From: an uncultured Acetatifactor sp.
GTDB lineage: Bacteria; Bacillota; Clostridia; Lachnospirales; Lachnospiraceae
Direction of reading: 5' to 3'
NCBI GenBank assembly: GCA_910578185.1
Contig: CAJTPN010000003.1
Location: 62,001-126,000 of the forward strand
DNA length: 64,000 nt
Notes under the pieces: generated by a model
Told to the model about the DNA's origin: nothing
The model's input: the letters and a program-made list of their open reading frames with translations, nothing else
Databases searched by the model: none
Shown: positions 42,584 through 50,851 of the stretch, piece after piece
Position numbering within the stretch: the first letter of the stretch is position 1
Layout: every line of letters starts with the position of its first letter
Position numbers and translations under genes: made by a program

Positions 42584-43207
42584 TTAACAGAAACAAAACT
42601 CTGCCAGGACCGCTCTCCTGGCCTCATCGCAGGAAAATCCTTTTCGGACCAGAAAACCATACATCCTCTGTCTTTCCTTTTGATCCGCCCTCTTTGCATC
42701 AAAATGCTTTTTCTCTAAAAGGTTCATTATCATTGTGCGCTCATCCTGACTTCCGCCCTGATCTTCCCATTCCGCCCATGCTTTTTCCAATGTAATTCTG
42801 TCAATTCCCCTTGCCAGCAGATCCTGCTCAATTCGCCTGCGGCTTCTGCTGTTCTCATGTCCTGATATAAACGCCACAGCATAGCGAAGGTCGTCCGTAT
42901 AATGAAAACTCTCCACATAGGAAAGAGCCTCTTCGATTATTTTTTCCGGATAGCCCCCTGCCTCCAGCTTATCATGAAGCTGCTTTACCGTATATTCTCT
43001 GCTCTTTAGCAGATTCATGGCGCGAAGCTTTGCACGCTTTGGCAAAATCTCTCCCATAATTGTCTCAAAACATTCCTGTTCTATTTCTTCTCCCTCACGG
43101 ATATGAAAGGAACGCAATTCGCCTTTGTAAAGTACAAAGGCGAATTCTTCCTCAATATAGACCCTGCTGCGGGATTTTGTCAATTCTTCTATTTCAGTCA
43201 CTTTCAT
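42584..43207 (-). CDS. recX: RecX-family regulator of RecA
   Basis: 207 residues: three-helix repeats typical of RecX, seen as AKLRAMNLLKSREYTVKQLHD, DLRYAVAFISGHENSRSRRR, IEQDLLARGID and DAKRADQKERQRMYGFLVRKG. It binds and caps RecA filaments. The gene lies 88 bases after recA, as in many Firmicutes. Full length. Confidence 0.9.
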   Translation of the reverse strand: MKVTEIEELTKSRSRVYIEEEFAFVLYKGELRSFHIREGEEIEQECFETIMGEILPKRAKLRAMNLLKSREYTVKQLHDKLEAGGYPEKIIEEALSYVESFHYTDDLRYAVAFISGHENSRSRRRIEQDLLARGIDRITLEKAWAEWEDQGGSQDERTMIMNLLEKKHFDAKRADQKERQRMYGFLVRKGFSCDEARRAVLAEFCFC

Positions 43208-43294
43208 ATTATCTCATTCTCCTCTACAGGCAAAGTCCTTTCAAATAGCATTTTCATATCATTTCTTCACACACTTCGCAAAATCCGTCGTCCA

Positions 43295-44500
43295 TTATCC
43301 CTCCGTATTTTCCGAAGTATCTCCGGCAGCTTCCGCAGGTGCGGCTGCGGGATTTTCCTGCACCGCCCCACCGGACTTGGCGCTTTCCTTTGCGCCTGAT
43401 TTTGCGGCGCCCCTGCCCCCTGATTTACCTCCGGTCTTTGAACCGTCTTTAAAATTGGAACGGACCTCGGCGCCGGCCGCGCCATTCCCGCCTTCCACAG
43501 CCTTATCGTCGAATCCGTAATGTGCCCGTACCTTTTCACTGATAGCCTGGCAAATTTCCGGATTATCCTTCAGATACTGCTTGGCATTCTCCCGCCCCTG
43601 ACCGATCTTATTTCCCTCATAGGCATACCACGCTCCTGACTTCACCACAATGTCCAGCCCTGCCGCCAAATCCAGAATATCCCCCACTCTGGAAATTCCT
43701 TCTCCAAACATAATATCAAATTCAGCCTCTTTAAAGGGCGGCGCGATCTTATTCTTCACAATCTTGACACGGGTGCGGTTGCCGATGACCTCGCCCCCCT
43801 GTTTGAGAGATTCCACCCTGCGCACATCCAGCCGAACGGAGGAATAGAATTTCAGCGCCCGCCCGCCGGTGGTTGTCTCCGGATTGCCGAACATCACTCC
43901 CACTTTCTCACGGAGCTGATTGATAAAGATCACCGCACAGTTTGACTTGCTGATCACTGCCGTCAGCTTCCTAAGTGCCTGAGACATCAGACGGGCCTGA
44001 AGTCCCACATGACTGTCTCCCATATCTCCGTCGATCTCCGCCTTTGGAACCAATGCGGCAACGGAGTCCACCACCACAATATCAATGGCGCCTGATCTCA
44101 CCATGGTCTCTGTAATCTCCAGTGCCTGCTCTCCGTTATCCGGCTGAGAAATATACAGATTGTCAATATCCACGCCGATATTCTTGGCATACACAGGATC
44201 CAGGGCATGTTCCGCATCAATAAATCCCGCGATACCGCCTTTCTTCTGCACTTCCGCAATCATATGTAATGTAACCGTGGTCTTACCGCTGGACTCCGGT
44301 CCATAAATTTCCACGATTCTTCCTTTGGGAATTCCTCCCAGCCCGAGAGCGATATCAAGGCTCAGCGCTCCGGTGGGAAATGTCTCCACATTCATCTGTG
44401 TGGAGGGGTCGCCCAGTTTCATAACCGCGCCCTTTCCAAATTGCTTTTCAATATGACTGATTGCCGCATCCAACGCTTTTAATTTTTCTTCTTTTTCCAT
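43295..44500 (-). CDS. recA: RecA recombinase
   Basis: 401 residues. Walker A GPESSGKTT, VVDSVAALVPKAEI, the INQLREKVG L2 region and the YEGNKIGQGRENAK segment are all present. The C-terminal 65 residues form an unusually long Gly/Ala/Lys/Ser-rich disordered tail (NFKDGSKTGGKSGGRG...). Central to recombination and SOS induction. GGAGAGAGG 6 bases before the ATG. Two LexA-like boxes lie in the promoter. Confidence 0.97.
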   Translation of the reverse strand: MEKEEKLKALDAAISHIEKQFGKGAVMKLGDPSTQMNVETFPTGALSLDIALGLGGIPKGRIVEIYGPESSGKTTVTLHMIAEVQKKGGIAGFIDAEHALDPVYAKNIGVDIDNLYISQPDNGEQALEITETMVRSGAIDIVVVDSVAALVPKAEIDGDMGDSHVGLQARLMSQALRKLTAVISKSNCAVIFINQLREKVGVMFGNPETTTGGRALKFYSSVRLDVRRVESLKQGGEVIGNRTRVKIVKNKIAPPFKEAEFDIMFGEGISRVGDILDLAAGLDIVVKSGAWYAYEGNKIGQGRENAKQYLKDNPEICQAISEKVRAHYGFDDKAVEGGNGAAGAEVRSNFKDGSKTGGKSGGRGAAKSGAKESAKSGGAVQENPAAAPAEAAGDTSENTEG

Positions 44501-44521
44501 TTTATCCTCTCTCCTTTTCAG

Positions 44522-44571
44522 GAACGAACGTTCTGTATTGTTATATTAAAACATTCGTTCGAATTTGTCAA
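44522..44571 (-). promoter_or_regulatory. recA promoter with two LexA boxes
   Basis: TTGACA (44571-44566), 17-base spacer and TAATAT (44548-44543) on the minus strand. The spacer contains CGAACGAATGTTT (44561-44549) and downstream lies GAACGTTCGTTC (44533-44522); both fit the Firmicutes LexA pattern CGAAC-N4-GTTC/T. SOS control is expected. Confidence 0.75.
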
Positions 44572-45092
44572 GCATCTCTGTTTTTTAATTTCCAAGGACA
44601 CTATAAACCTTTTTATGTACCATAAAACTCCCTCATAACCCATTGATCAGAAATTTCGTCATTTCCATACGCGCAAAATAAACGATTGAAAATTAATATA
44701 AGAGTTTGATATTGGAACCATCTCAATCTCTGTCCACAAAAGACGGCTAAAAATATCTAAAATTTTTCCATGGGATATCTCCTTTCGCCCATTGCGCGGA
44801 GAACGATATACGCCAAAAACTTCTGCGGGGACACGAATGCTCCCTGTTATCTTATTGGGTTGGGAAGTAACATTGCAAGGATTCCAAGCCGAACGGCTTC
44901 ATAGAATCAAGGAATGAACAGAACAGCTTTTCCGCCAGAATTTCTACGCTTCATTTTGATTTTAACAGGTGATTTCACATAAGTCAATGCCCATTTTTAA
45001 ACTTTGCGGACAGCGGATAACAGTTCAGCGCCCTATCTGAACCGTTACCCCAATGCGCCTGCCCGGTAACAGGTCAGGCGCATTGGGGCGTA
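44572..45092. other. Long intergenic region with a strong hairpin
   Basis: No gene seen. At 45048-45088 CCCCAATGCGCCTG and CAGGCGCATTGGGG form a perfect 14-pair hairpin 5 bases after the cinA stop; no U-run follows, so it is a terminator candidate of unusual type. The remaining 480 bases show nothing that I recognise. Confidence 0.55.
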
Positions 45093-46361
45093 CTACTCCT
45101 CTTTCCCGAACGTGACCTTGCTGTAGTATTCCAAAATACACTCCCTTAAAAGTGACAATGCCGCAGAGGCCGAGGCTTCTCTCACCATGTCCCTGGTTCC
45201 TGTAAACTGGTATTTCTTTACAATCACATTACCTTTCACATAGCAGGCTATATACACAAGCCCCACCGGTTTTTCCTCAGTGCCCCCGTCCGGTCCTGCA
45301 ATTCCCGTAATGGAAACCGCCGCATCCGCCTTAAAGGTCAAAGCGGCTCCTTTGGCCATCTCCTCCGCAGTTTTGGCGCTAACGGCGCCTTCTTTTTGCA
45401 GGGTACTCTTTTTCACGCCCAGAAGACGTCTCTTGGCTTTGTTGGAATAGGTGATCACACCCGTCTTATAGACATCCGAAATCCCCGGAACACTTACCAG
45501 CCTTGCAGAAAGCATGCCGCCGGTACAGGATTCCGCACAGGTGACGGTCAGTTTGTTTGCCGACAACAGCTCCGCCACCGCTTTCTCCAGCGTAATATCC
45601 TCTTCCGTGCTGTAAACGGCGTTGCCGAACCTGGATTTCAGCTCCTTCACCACCGGTTTCACCAGCTTCAGAGCAGCCTTTTTGTCCTCACCGTTGGCAG
45701 TAACGCGAATATGCACTTCACCGGATTTTGCATAGGTTGCAATGGTAGGATTTTGCTGGGCGTCGATTAAATCCTTCACCATGGTTTCCGCCCTGCTCTC
45801 TCCCACACCGCATATTTTCACTGTCTTTGAGCAAATAACCTGATTGGTCAATTTCGCAAGATACGGCTCCACGCTCTCTTCAAACATGGCAATCAGTTCC
45901 CTGGGTGGGCCGGGAAGCAGGATTAATCTGGCGCTGTCCGCCTCAATGATCATCCCCGGGGCGGTTCCGTTACGGTTTTCCATAACGATAGCGCCCTCCG
46001 GAAGCATCGCCTGCTTCCAGTTGTTATCTGTCGGCGTAGTTCCCCTCTCGGCAAAAAACCTTTCGATGGCCAATTTACTGGGTTCATGCATCTTCAATGC
46101 TCTCCCACAGACGTTTGCGGCCGCTTCCTTGGTCAGATCGTCCTCCGTGGGTCCCAGACCTCCGGATAAAATCACAATGTCGGAACGCTCCATGGCCATT
46201 TTCAACACAAATGTCAGCCTCTCCTCATTATCCCCCACCACGGTCTGATAATAGCAGGAAAGCCCAAGCGCCGCACATTTTTCCGACAGATATGCCGCAT
46301 TGGTATTTACGATACTCCCCAACAAAATTTCCGTTCCCACACAAATAAACTCAACTGTCAT
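45093..46361 (-). CDS. cinA: CinA (competence/damage-inducible protein)
   Basis: 422 residues. The N-terminal MoaB/MogA-like part has FICVGTEILLGSIVNTNAAY and LSGGLGPTEDDLTKEA; the C-terminal PncC-like NMN deamidase part has VTCAESCTGGMLSARLV and VSITGIAGPDGGTEEKPVGL. The two-domain form acts in pyridine-nucleotide salvage and is often next to recA. Last gene of the yicC-cinA operon. Confidence 0.95.
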   Translation of the reverse strand: MTVEFICVGTEILLGSIVNTNAAYLSEKCAALGLSCYYQTVVGDNEERLTFVLKMAMERSDIVILSGGLGPTEDDLTKEAAANVCGRALKMHEPSKLAIERFFAERGTTPTDNNWKQAMLPEGAIVMENRNGTAPGMIIEADSARLILLPGPPRELIAMFEESVEPYLAKLTNQVICSKTVKICGVGESRAETMVKDLIDAQQNPTIATYAKSGEVHIRVTANGEDKKAALKLVKPVVKELKSRFGNAVYSTEEDITLEKAVAELLSANKLTVTCAESCTGGMLSARLVSVPGISDVYKTGVITYSNKAKRRLLGVKKSTLQKEGAVSAKTAEEMAKGAALTFKADAAVSITGIAGPDGGTEEKPVGLVYIACYVKGNVIVKKYQFTGTRDMVREASASAALSLLRECILEYYSKVTFGKEE

Positions 46362-46368
46362 TTTTCCC

Positions 46369-46941
46369 TCATTTCTGTTCCTGCATCACGCCCTTGTTTT
46401 TTATCAGATAATCAATTAGTGACACAACTGTCAATATCAGGGCAATCCACATGACCAAGTCCGTCAACCACTGCAGCCGGGGAATATTCACTATCATCAG
46501 ACATACCATTATCATCTGAAAAGTCGTCTTGAATTTCCCCCAATAGCTTGCGGCAATCACTACATGATTATCGGACGCAATCAGCCTGAAGCCGCTGATG
46601 ATAAACTCCCTGCTGATGATCACGATTACTACCCAGGCGGGAATCCGCCCCAGTTCCACCAACACGATCATAGCCGCACTCACCAGAAGCTTATCCGCCA
46701 GAGGATCCATAAACTTTCCGAAATTCGTCACCAGATTGTATTTCCTGGCAATTTTCCCATCTATCAAATCCGTAAGGCTGGCAATTATAAAAACCCCCAG
46801 GGCTATATAATCCACATATTCCATAATGCCGCCAAATACGACGTGATACCAGCCCCATCTTTTATTCTCTCCCAACAGAAGTAGTACAAAAGGCAGAATT
46901 AATATAGCACGAAATATAGTCAATTTATTAGGTAAATTCAT
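46369..46941 (-). CDS. pgsA: CDP-diacylglycerol-glycerol-3-phosphate 3-phosphatidyltransferase
   Basis: 190 residues from MNLPNKLTIFRAIL. The CDP-alcohol phosphotransferase motif D-G-x2-A-R-x8-G-x3-D-x3-D is read in LIDGKIARKYNLVTNFGKFM then DPLADKL. Several membrane segments. Makes phosphatidylglycerophosphate, the first committed step to anionic phospholipids. Between rimO and cinA in the operon. Confidence 0.95.
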   Translation of the reverse strand: MNLPNKLTIFRAILILPFVLLLLGENKRWGWYHVVFGGIMEYVDYIALGVFIIASLTDLIDGKIARKYNLVTNFGKFMDPLADKLLVSAAMIVLVELGRIPAWVVIVIISREFIISGFRLIASDNHVVIAASYWGKFKTTFQMIMVCLMIVNIPRLQWLTDLVMWIALILTVVSLIDYLIKNKGVMQEQK

Positions 46942-46958
46942 ATTTTTCATCCCGACTC

Positions 46959-48326
46959 CTATTCCCCCACCAGGTCGCCTACCAGGTCATATTCATTTGA
47001 ATCCGTAACAAGAGCTTTTACAAAGTCTCCCGTCATAAGATTTGAGGAAGTATGCAAAAACAAATATCCGTCCACTCCCGGAGCATCCCGGTATGTCCTT
47101 GTCACATACACATCCTCGTCAACAACCCTGCCTTCCACCAGCACATCCAGAAGCTGTCCCACCGAGTCTTCCGCCTTTTCAAAAGCAATCGCCTGCTGAA
47201 GCTCCATCAGCTCGTCCCGTCTGGCCTCCTTGACGTCTTCCTCCACCTGATCCGGCATTTCCGCCGCCGGTGTATCCTCCTCGCGGGAATAGGCAAACAC
47301 TCCCAGTCGATCAAATTCCATCTCGTTGACAAAGCGATACAATTCCTCGAAATCCTCCTGCGTCTCTCCCGGAAAACCGCTGATCAGAGTGGTTCTCAGG
47401 CAGATATCGGGAATTGCTTCCCTCAGTTTGCCGATCCTTTGGCGCAGCTCCTCCTGTGTGGTTCGTCTGCCCATACGCCGCAAAACATTATCGGATGCGT
47501 GCTGGATGGGAATGTCAAGATAATGGCATATCTTTGGCTCCTTTGCCATGACCTCGATCAGTTCCTCCGTTATTTCTTCCGGATAACAGTACAAAATCCT
47601 GATCCAATGAATTCCCTTGATTTCGGCCAGTCTGCGCAGCAGTTCCGGCAGCCGTTTCCCACCATAGAGATCCACCCCGTAAAGAGTTGTTTCCTGGGCA
47701 ACCAATATCAGTTCCTTCACTCCCTTTTCTGCCAAAAGTCCCGCCTGTTCTTCCAGAACTTCCATGGGAACACTCCTGTAGCCCCCTCTCACTTTTGGGA
47801 TCACACAGTAAGTACAATGCTTATCGCATCCTTCCGCAATCTTAAGATACGCAAAATGACCGCCTGTGGTCAGCACTCTCTCCCTGCAGACAGGCAGCCC
47901 CCTGTTCAGATCCCGGAAAAATTCCCGGGACAAATTCTCCTCCACAGTCTTTTCTCCGGCTGCAGCGACACCACCGCTTAAAACCGCCTCTATGGCGTCC
48001 GCTATCTGGTCTGTGGCCATCGTTCCCACAAGCGCGTCCACCTCCGGAATTTCCTTCAGAATTTCCTGCCGATAGCGCTGGGCCAGGCAGCCGGCAGCCA
48101 GCAAGGCTTTCAGCTTGCCGGCCCTGCGCAACTTGCCCATCTCCAGCAGCGTATTCACGCTCTCCTCCTTGGCATCTCCAATAAAACAGCAGGTATTGAC
48201 CACCACCACATCTGCAGCTTCATAATCATCCGTAAACTGAAACCCTTTTTTTTGGAGCAGGCCAAGCATCATTTCCGTATCCGCCAGATTTTTGTCACAG
48301 CCCAGGGATACAAACAAAATATTCAT
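46959..48326 (-). CDS. rimO: Ribosomal protein S12 methylthiotransferase RimO
   Basis: 455 residues. UPF0004 domain with Cys10, Cys46 and Cys80 (SLGCDKN, TCCFIGDA, AAGCLAQRY), a radical SAM domain with AEGCDKHCTYCVIPKVRG, and a C-terminal TRAM domain (GQLLDVLVEGRVVDEDVYVT). Adds a methylthio group to Asp of ribosomal protein S12. Its start overlaps the end of rpoZ by 4 bases. Confidence 0.95.
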   Translation of the reverse strand: MNILFVSLGCDKNLADTEMMLGLLQKKGFQFTDDYEAADVVVVNTCCFIGDAKEESVNTLLEMGKLRRAGKLKALLAAGCLAQRYRQEILKEIPEVDALVGTMATDQIADAIEAVLSGGVAAAGEKTVEENLSREFFRDLNRGLPVCRERVLTTGGHFAYLKIAEGCDKHCTYCVIPKVRGGYRSVPMEVLEEQAGLLAEKGVKELILVAQETTLYGVDLYGGKRLPELLRRLAEIKGIHWIRILYCYPEEITEELIEVMAKEPKICHYLDIPIQHASDNVLRRMGRRTTQEELRQRIGKLREAIPDICLRTTLISGFPGETQEDFEELYRFVNEMEFDRLGVFAYSREEDTPAAEMPDQVEEDVKEARRDELMELQQAIAFEKAEDSVGQLLDVLVEGRVVDEDVYVTRTYRDAPGVDGYLFLHTSSNLMTGDFVKALVTDSNEYDLVGDLVGE

Positions 48327-48565
48327 GACGGCTGCTCTTCTTCGCTTAATATTTTAATTTTGCCCTGGTTCAACTCCTCCACGGCAACGGACAGCGGCTT
48401 CTTATCCCTGCCTGGCACCAACGCATCACTGCCTCCGATAATCTGCCTCGCCCTCTTGGAAGTCGCCATCACGATGGAATAACGGCTGTTAACCACCGGC
48501 GCTTCCCCCGGCTCTACCTCACTGTTGACCACTTTCATTAAATCGGAATAAGATGGATGTAACAT
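48323..48565 (-). CDS. rpoZ: RNA polymerase omega subunit
   Basis: 80 residues from MLHPSYSDLMKVV. Contains SRYSIVMATSKRARQIIGG and KKPLSVAVEELNQGKI, the conserved omega core. Assists RNA polymerase assembly. It starts 2 bases after gmk and overlaps rimO; the usual gmk-rpoZ pair. Confidence 0.93.
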   Translation of the reverse strand: MLHPSYSDLMKVVNSEVEPGEAPVVNSRYSIVMATSKRARQIIGGSDALVPGRDKKPLSVAVEELNQGKIKILSEEEQPS

Positions 48566-48567
48566 TT

Positions 48568-49203
48568 TTATTCTGCTCCTTTCGTGAACCTTTGCAGTTC
48601 CTCTCTGATTTCTTTGATAAATGCCTTCTGCCTGACCGGCGCCCTGCGGGCAGCCTCCACCAGGCCGTGAACTTCCTCCACGCACTTCTCCAGTTTGTCG
48701 TTTACCACAATATAATCATAGGCTTCTACACCTTCTGATTCCTCCACCGCGCGGGCAAGACGCTTAGCAATCACTTCCGCGTTCTCCGTCCCTCTTCCCT
48801 CCAGTCTGCGCTTCAATTCCTCACCGCTGGGAGGCGTCAGAAAAATCAACAGACTTTCCGGAAATTGAGACTTGATCTTCAAAGCCCCCTGAATCTCAAT
48901 TTCCAGGATAACATTTTTTCCCTCCGTCAGCTTTTCTTCCACATATGCTCTTGGCGTACCGTAATAATTTCCGCAATAAACCGCATATTCCACCAGCCCG
49001 TTTTGCCGGATGGTATCTTCAAAATGCTCCTTGTCCGTGAAAAAATACGCTTCTCCATCCCTTTCCCCCGGTCTTGGCGCCCGTGTCGTCATGGAAACGG
49101 AAAGGGCATATTCGTCATATTTCTCCAAAAGCTTCTTAACCAGTGTTCCCTTTCCCGCACCTGAAAAACCAGAAATTACAATTAAAATTCCCTTTTTTGC
49201 CAT
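48568..49203 (-). CDS. gmk: Guanylate kinase
   Basis: 211 residues: P-loop GFSGAGKGTL near residue 12, SMTTRAPRPGERDGEAYFF (GMP binding) near 38, and VILEIEIQGALKIKSQFPES near 95. Converts GMP to GDP. Slightly longer than average at the C-terminus. In the remA-gmk-rpoZ order typical of Firmicutes. Confidence 0.96.
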   Translation of the reverse strand: MAKKGILIVISGFSGAGKGTLVKKLLEKYDEYALSVSMTTRAPRPGERDGEAYFFTDKEHFEDTIRQNGLVEYAVYCGNYYGTPRAYVEEKLTEGKNVILEIEIQGALKIKSQFPESLLIFLTPPSGEELKRRLEGRGTENAEVIAKRLARAVEESEGVEAYDYIVVNDKLEKCVEEVHGLVEAARRAPVRQKAFIKEIREELQRFTKGAE

Positions 49204-49292
49204 GCTTTTTACCCCTGTCTGCTCTTAATAAAAAGGTTCCGAACCAACTAGCGGAAACCTTGCAAAATCTGCTCTGCGGTGAATTGTATGTT

Positions 49293-49571
49293 CTAACGAT
49301 TTTCTTCCCCGTCATCCGGGGCCCCTTCCAAAGGATCTGTGCCGGCCTGCACCCTCCCGGCGATGGTCTCGGGCAAAAGAGCTGACAGTACCACCTGACT
49401 GTTCTCCATGACAAGCACCGCTTTTGTCCTGCGGCCCTGGGTGGCGTCGATGGCCAGTCCCTTTTCCCTGGCGCTTTGCACCAGGCGCTTCACCGGCGCG
49501 GATTCCGGACTGACAATCGCTATGATCTTCGCCGTATTTACAATATTGCCAAAACCGATATGAATCAGCAT
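49293..49571 (-). CDS. remA: RemA-type regulator (DUF370)
   Basis: 92 residues from MLIHIGFGNIVNT, with GGGGTG upstream. Contains IIAIVSPESAPVKRLVQSAR and GRRTKAVLVMENSQVVLSAL. RemA is a DNA-binding activator of matrix and osmoprotection genes in Bacillus; in clostridia the gene is conserved beside gmk. Compact ring-forming fold. The C-terminus has a short acidic tail. Confidence 0.9.
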   Translation of the reverse strand: MLIHIGFGNIVNTAKIIAIVSPESAPVKRLVQSAREKGLAIDATQGRRTKAVLVMENSQVVLSALLPETIAGRVQAGTDPLEGAPDDGEENR

Positions 49572-49584
49572 ACGACAATCACCC

Positions 49585-50463
49585 CTATTCAATATTCTGA
49601 ATCTGTTCCCGAATCTTTTCAATCTCTGTCTTCAGCTCAATGGCACAGTTGGAAATCTCCAAATCATTCGCCTTAGACAAAATGGTATTCGCCTCCCGGT
49701 TCATCTCCTGTGCAATGAAATCCAGTTTCCTGCCCACTGCGCCCCCTTCCGTCAGCACGCTCTTCATCGTCTCCGTATGGCTGCGCAGCCTGACAATTTC
49801 CTCATCCACACATACCTTATCCGCAAAGACCGCCACTTCCGTCAGAAGTCTTGACTCTTCCACCGTCGCGTCCGCCAGAAGCTCTCTCATCCTCTCCTCC
49901 AGCCTGTGACGGTATTCTGCCGCGAGAAGCGGTGAACGTTCGGCAATGAACTCCGTCATTTTGCCCATGGCCTCCAGCTTATGCAGAAGATCTTTTTTGA
50001 GCTGTTCCCCTTCCGCAATACGGGAATCCACAAACATTTCCGAAGCTCCCACCACCACTTTCCGAAGCTCCTTCCATAATTCCTCCTCATCCGCACAGGC
50101 TTCTTCCAGTGTAAACACCTCAGGAAATCGTGAAAGTCCCGACACCTTGATATCGTTTTCCAGTTCAAATTCTTCTGCCATCTGACGCAGATACTTCAGA
50201 TATTCCTCCGCCACCTCCCTGTTGTATCGGACCCTGGACGTCTTCTCCGATAAATCCTCATAAGAGATGAATACATCCACCTTTCCCCGGGAAATATATT
50301 TTTTTAATTCCGCCCGGACAGCAGATTCAAAGAAATTGAGCGCCTTGGGCATCTTGATGTTCACATCCAGGTACCGATGGTTGACCGCCTTGATCTCCAC
50401 CGTAAATTTTCTATTGTCCCAGGCGGCCTCACACCTGCCAAAGCCGGTCATACTCTTGATCAT
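49585..50463 (-). CDS. yicC: YicC-family endoribonuclease
   Basis: 292 residues from MIKSMTGFGRCEA. Conserved N-terminal KSMTGFGR and NHRYLDVNIKMP; the C-terminal DUF1732 part has GRKLDFIAQEMNREANTILSK and EISNCAIELKTEIEKIREQIQNIE. YicC is an RNase in E. coli. First gene of the operon leading through remA, gmk, rpoZ, rimO, pgsA and cinA. Confidence 0.93.
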   Translation of the reverse strand: MIKSMTGFGRCEAAWDNRKFTVEIKAVNHRYLDVNIKMPKALNFFESAVRAELKKYISRGKVDVFISYEDLSEKTSRVRYNREVAEEYLKYLRQMAEEFELENDIKVSGLSRFPEVFTLEEACADEEELWKELRKVVVGASEMFVDSRIAEGEQLKKDLLHKLEAMGKMTEFIAERSPLLAAEYRHRLEERMRELLADATVEESRLLTEVAVFADKVCVDEEIVRLRSHTETMKSVLTEGGAVGRKLDFIAQEMNREANTILSKANDLEISNCAIELKTEIEKIREQIQNIE

Positions 50464-50631
50464 AAGCACTCCTATCCGGACATTATGTCCACTTTGATCC
50501 GCATACTCCATTTTATTATAAATTAACTTTTCCAAAGCGTCAAGGCGCAACAGGGCTTTTTTGCTGCCAAACCACGGGGTTTTTCAACGTCAGCCAAACA
50601 TTTCTCAGGCCTGCGCGCATATCTCAACCTA

Positions 50632-50660
50632 TTGACAATACACCGTGTTTGCGTTATTCT
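50632..50660 (+). promoter_or_regulatory. Promoter for rqcH
   Basis: TTGACA (50632-50637), 17-base spacer, TATTCT (50655-50660), leaving a leader of about 185 bases before the ATG. The rest of 50464-50851 holds no gene. Confidence 0.5.
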
Positions 50661-50851
50661 GATTATCAACCGTGTTGCAGGCAGAGCAGGCATTTGACAG
50701 ACCGTTTAGGAATCTGCCAAAACCTGTAGTTTATAAAAATTCGCCTGCAAAAAACACAACCAATACAACAAAATCAGAACAATCCCCAAGCGAGACGCAC
50801 AATACATAACATAGCCTCTGGCTTGCGGAAGCGAACACTGGAGGTTCAGTC

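Noticed and set aside
47052..47981. 309-codon plus-strand frame opposite rimO
   Set aside because: An antisense shadow of rimO, which has all expected motifs; composition is that of reversed coding sequence and there is no ribosome site.
49312..49578. 88-codon minus-strand frame overlapping remA
   Set aside because: Another frame of remA; the DUF370 frame has all conserved residues and a ribosome site.
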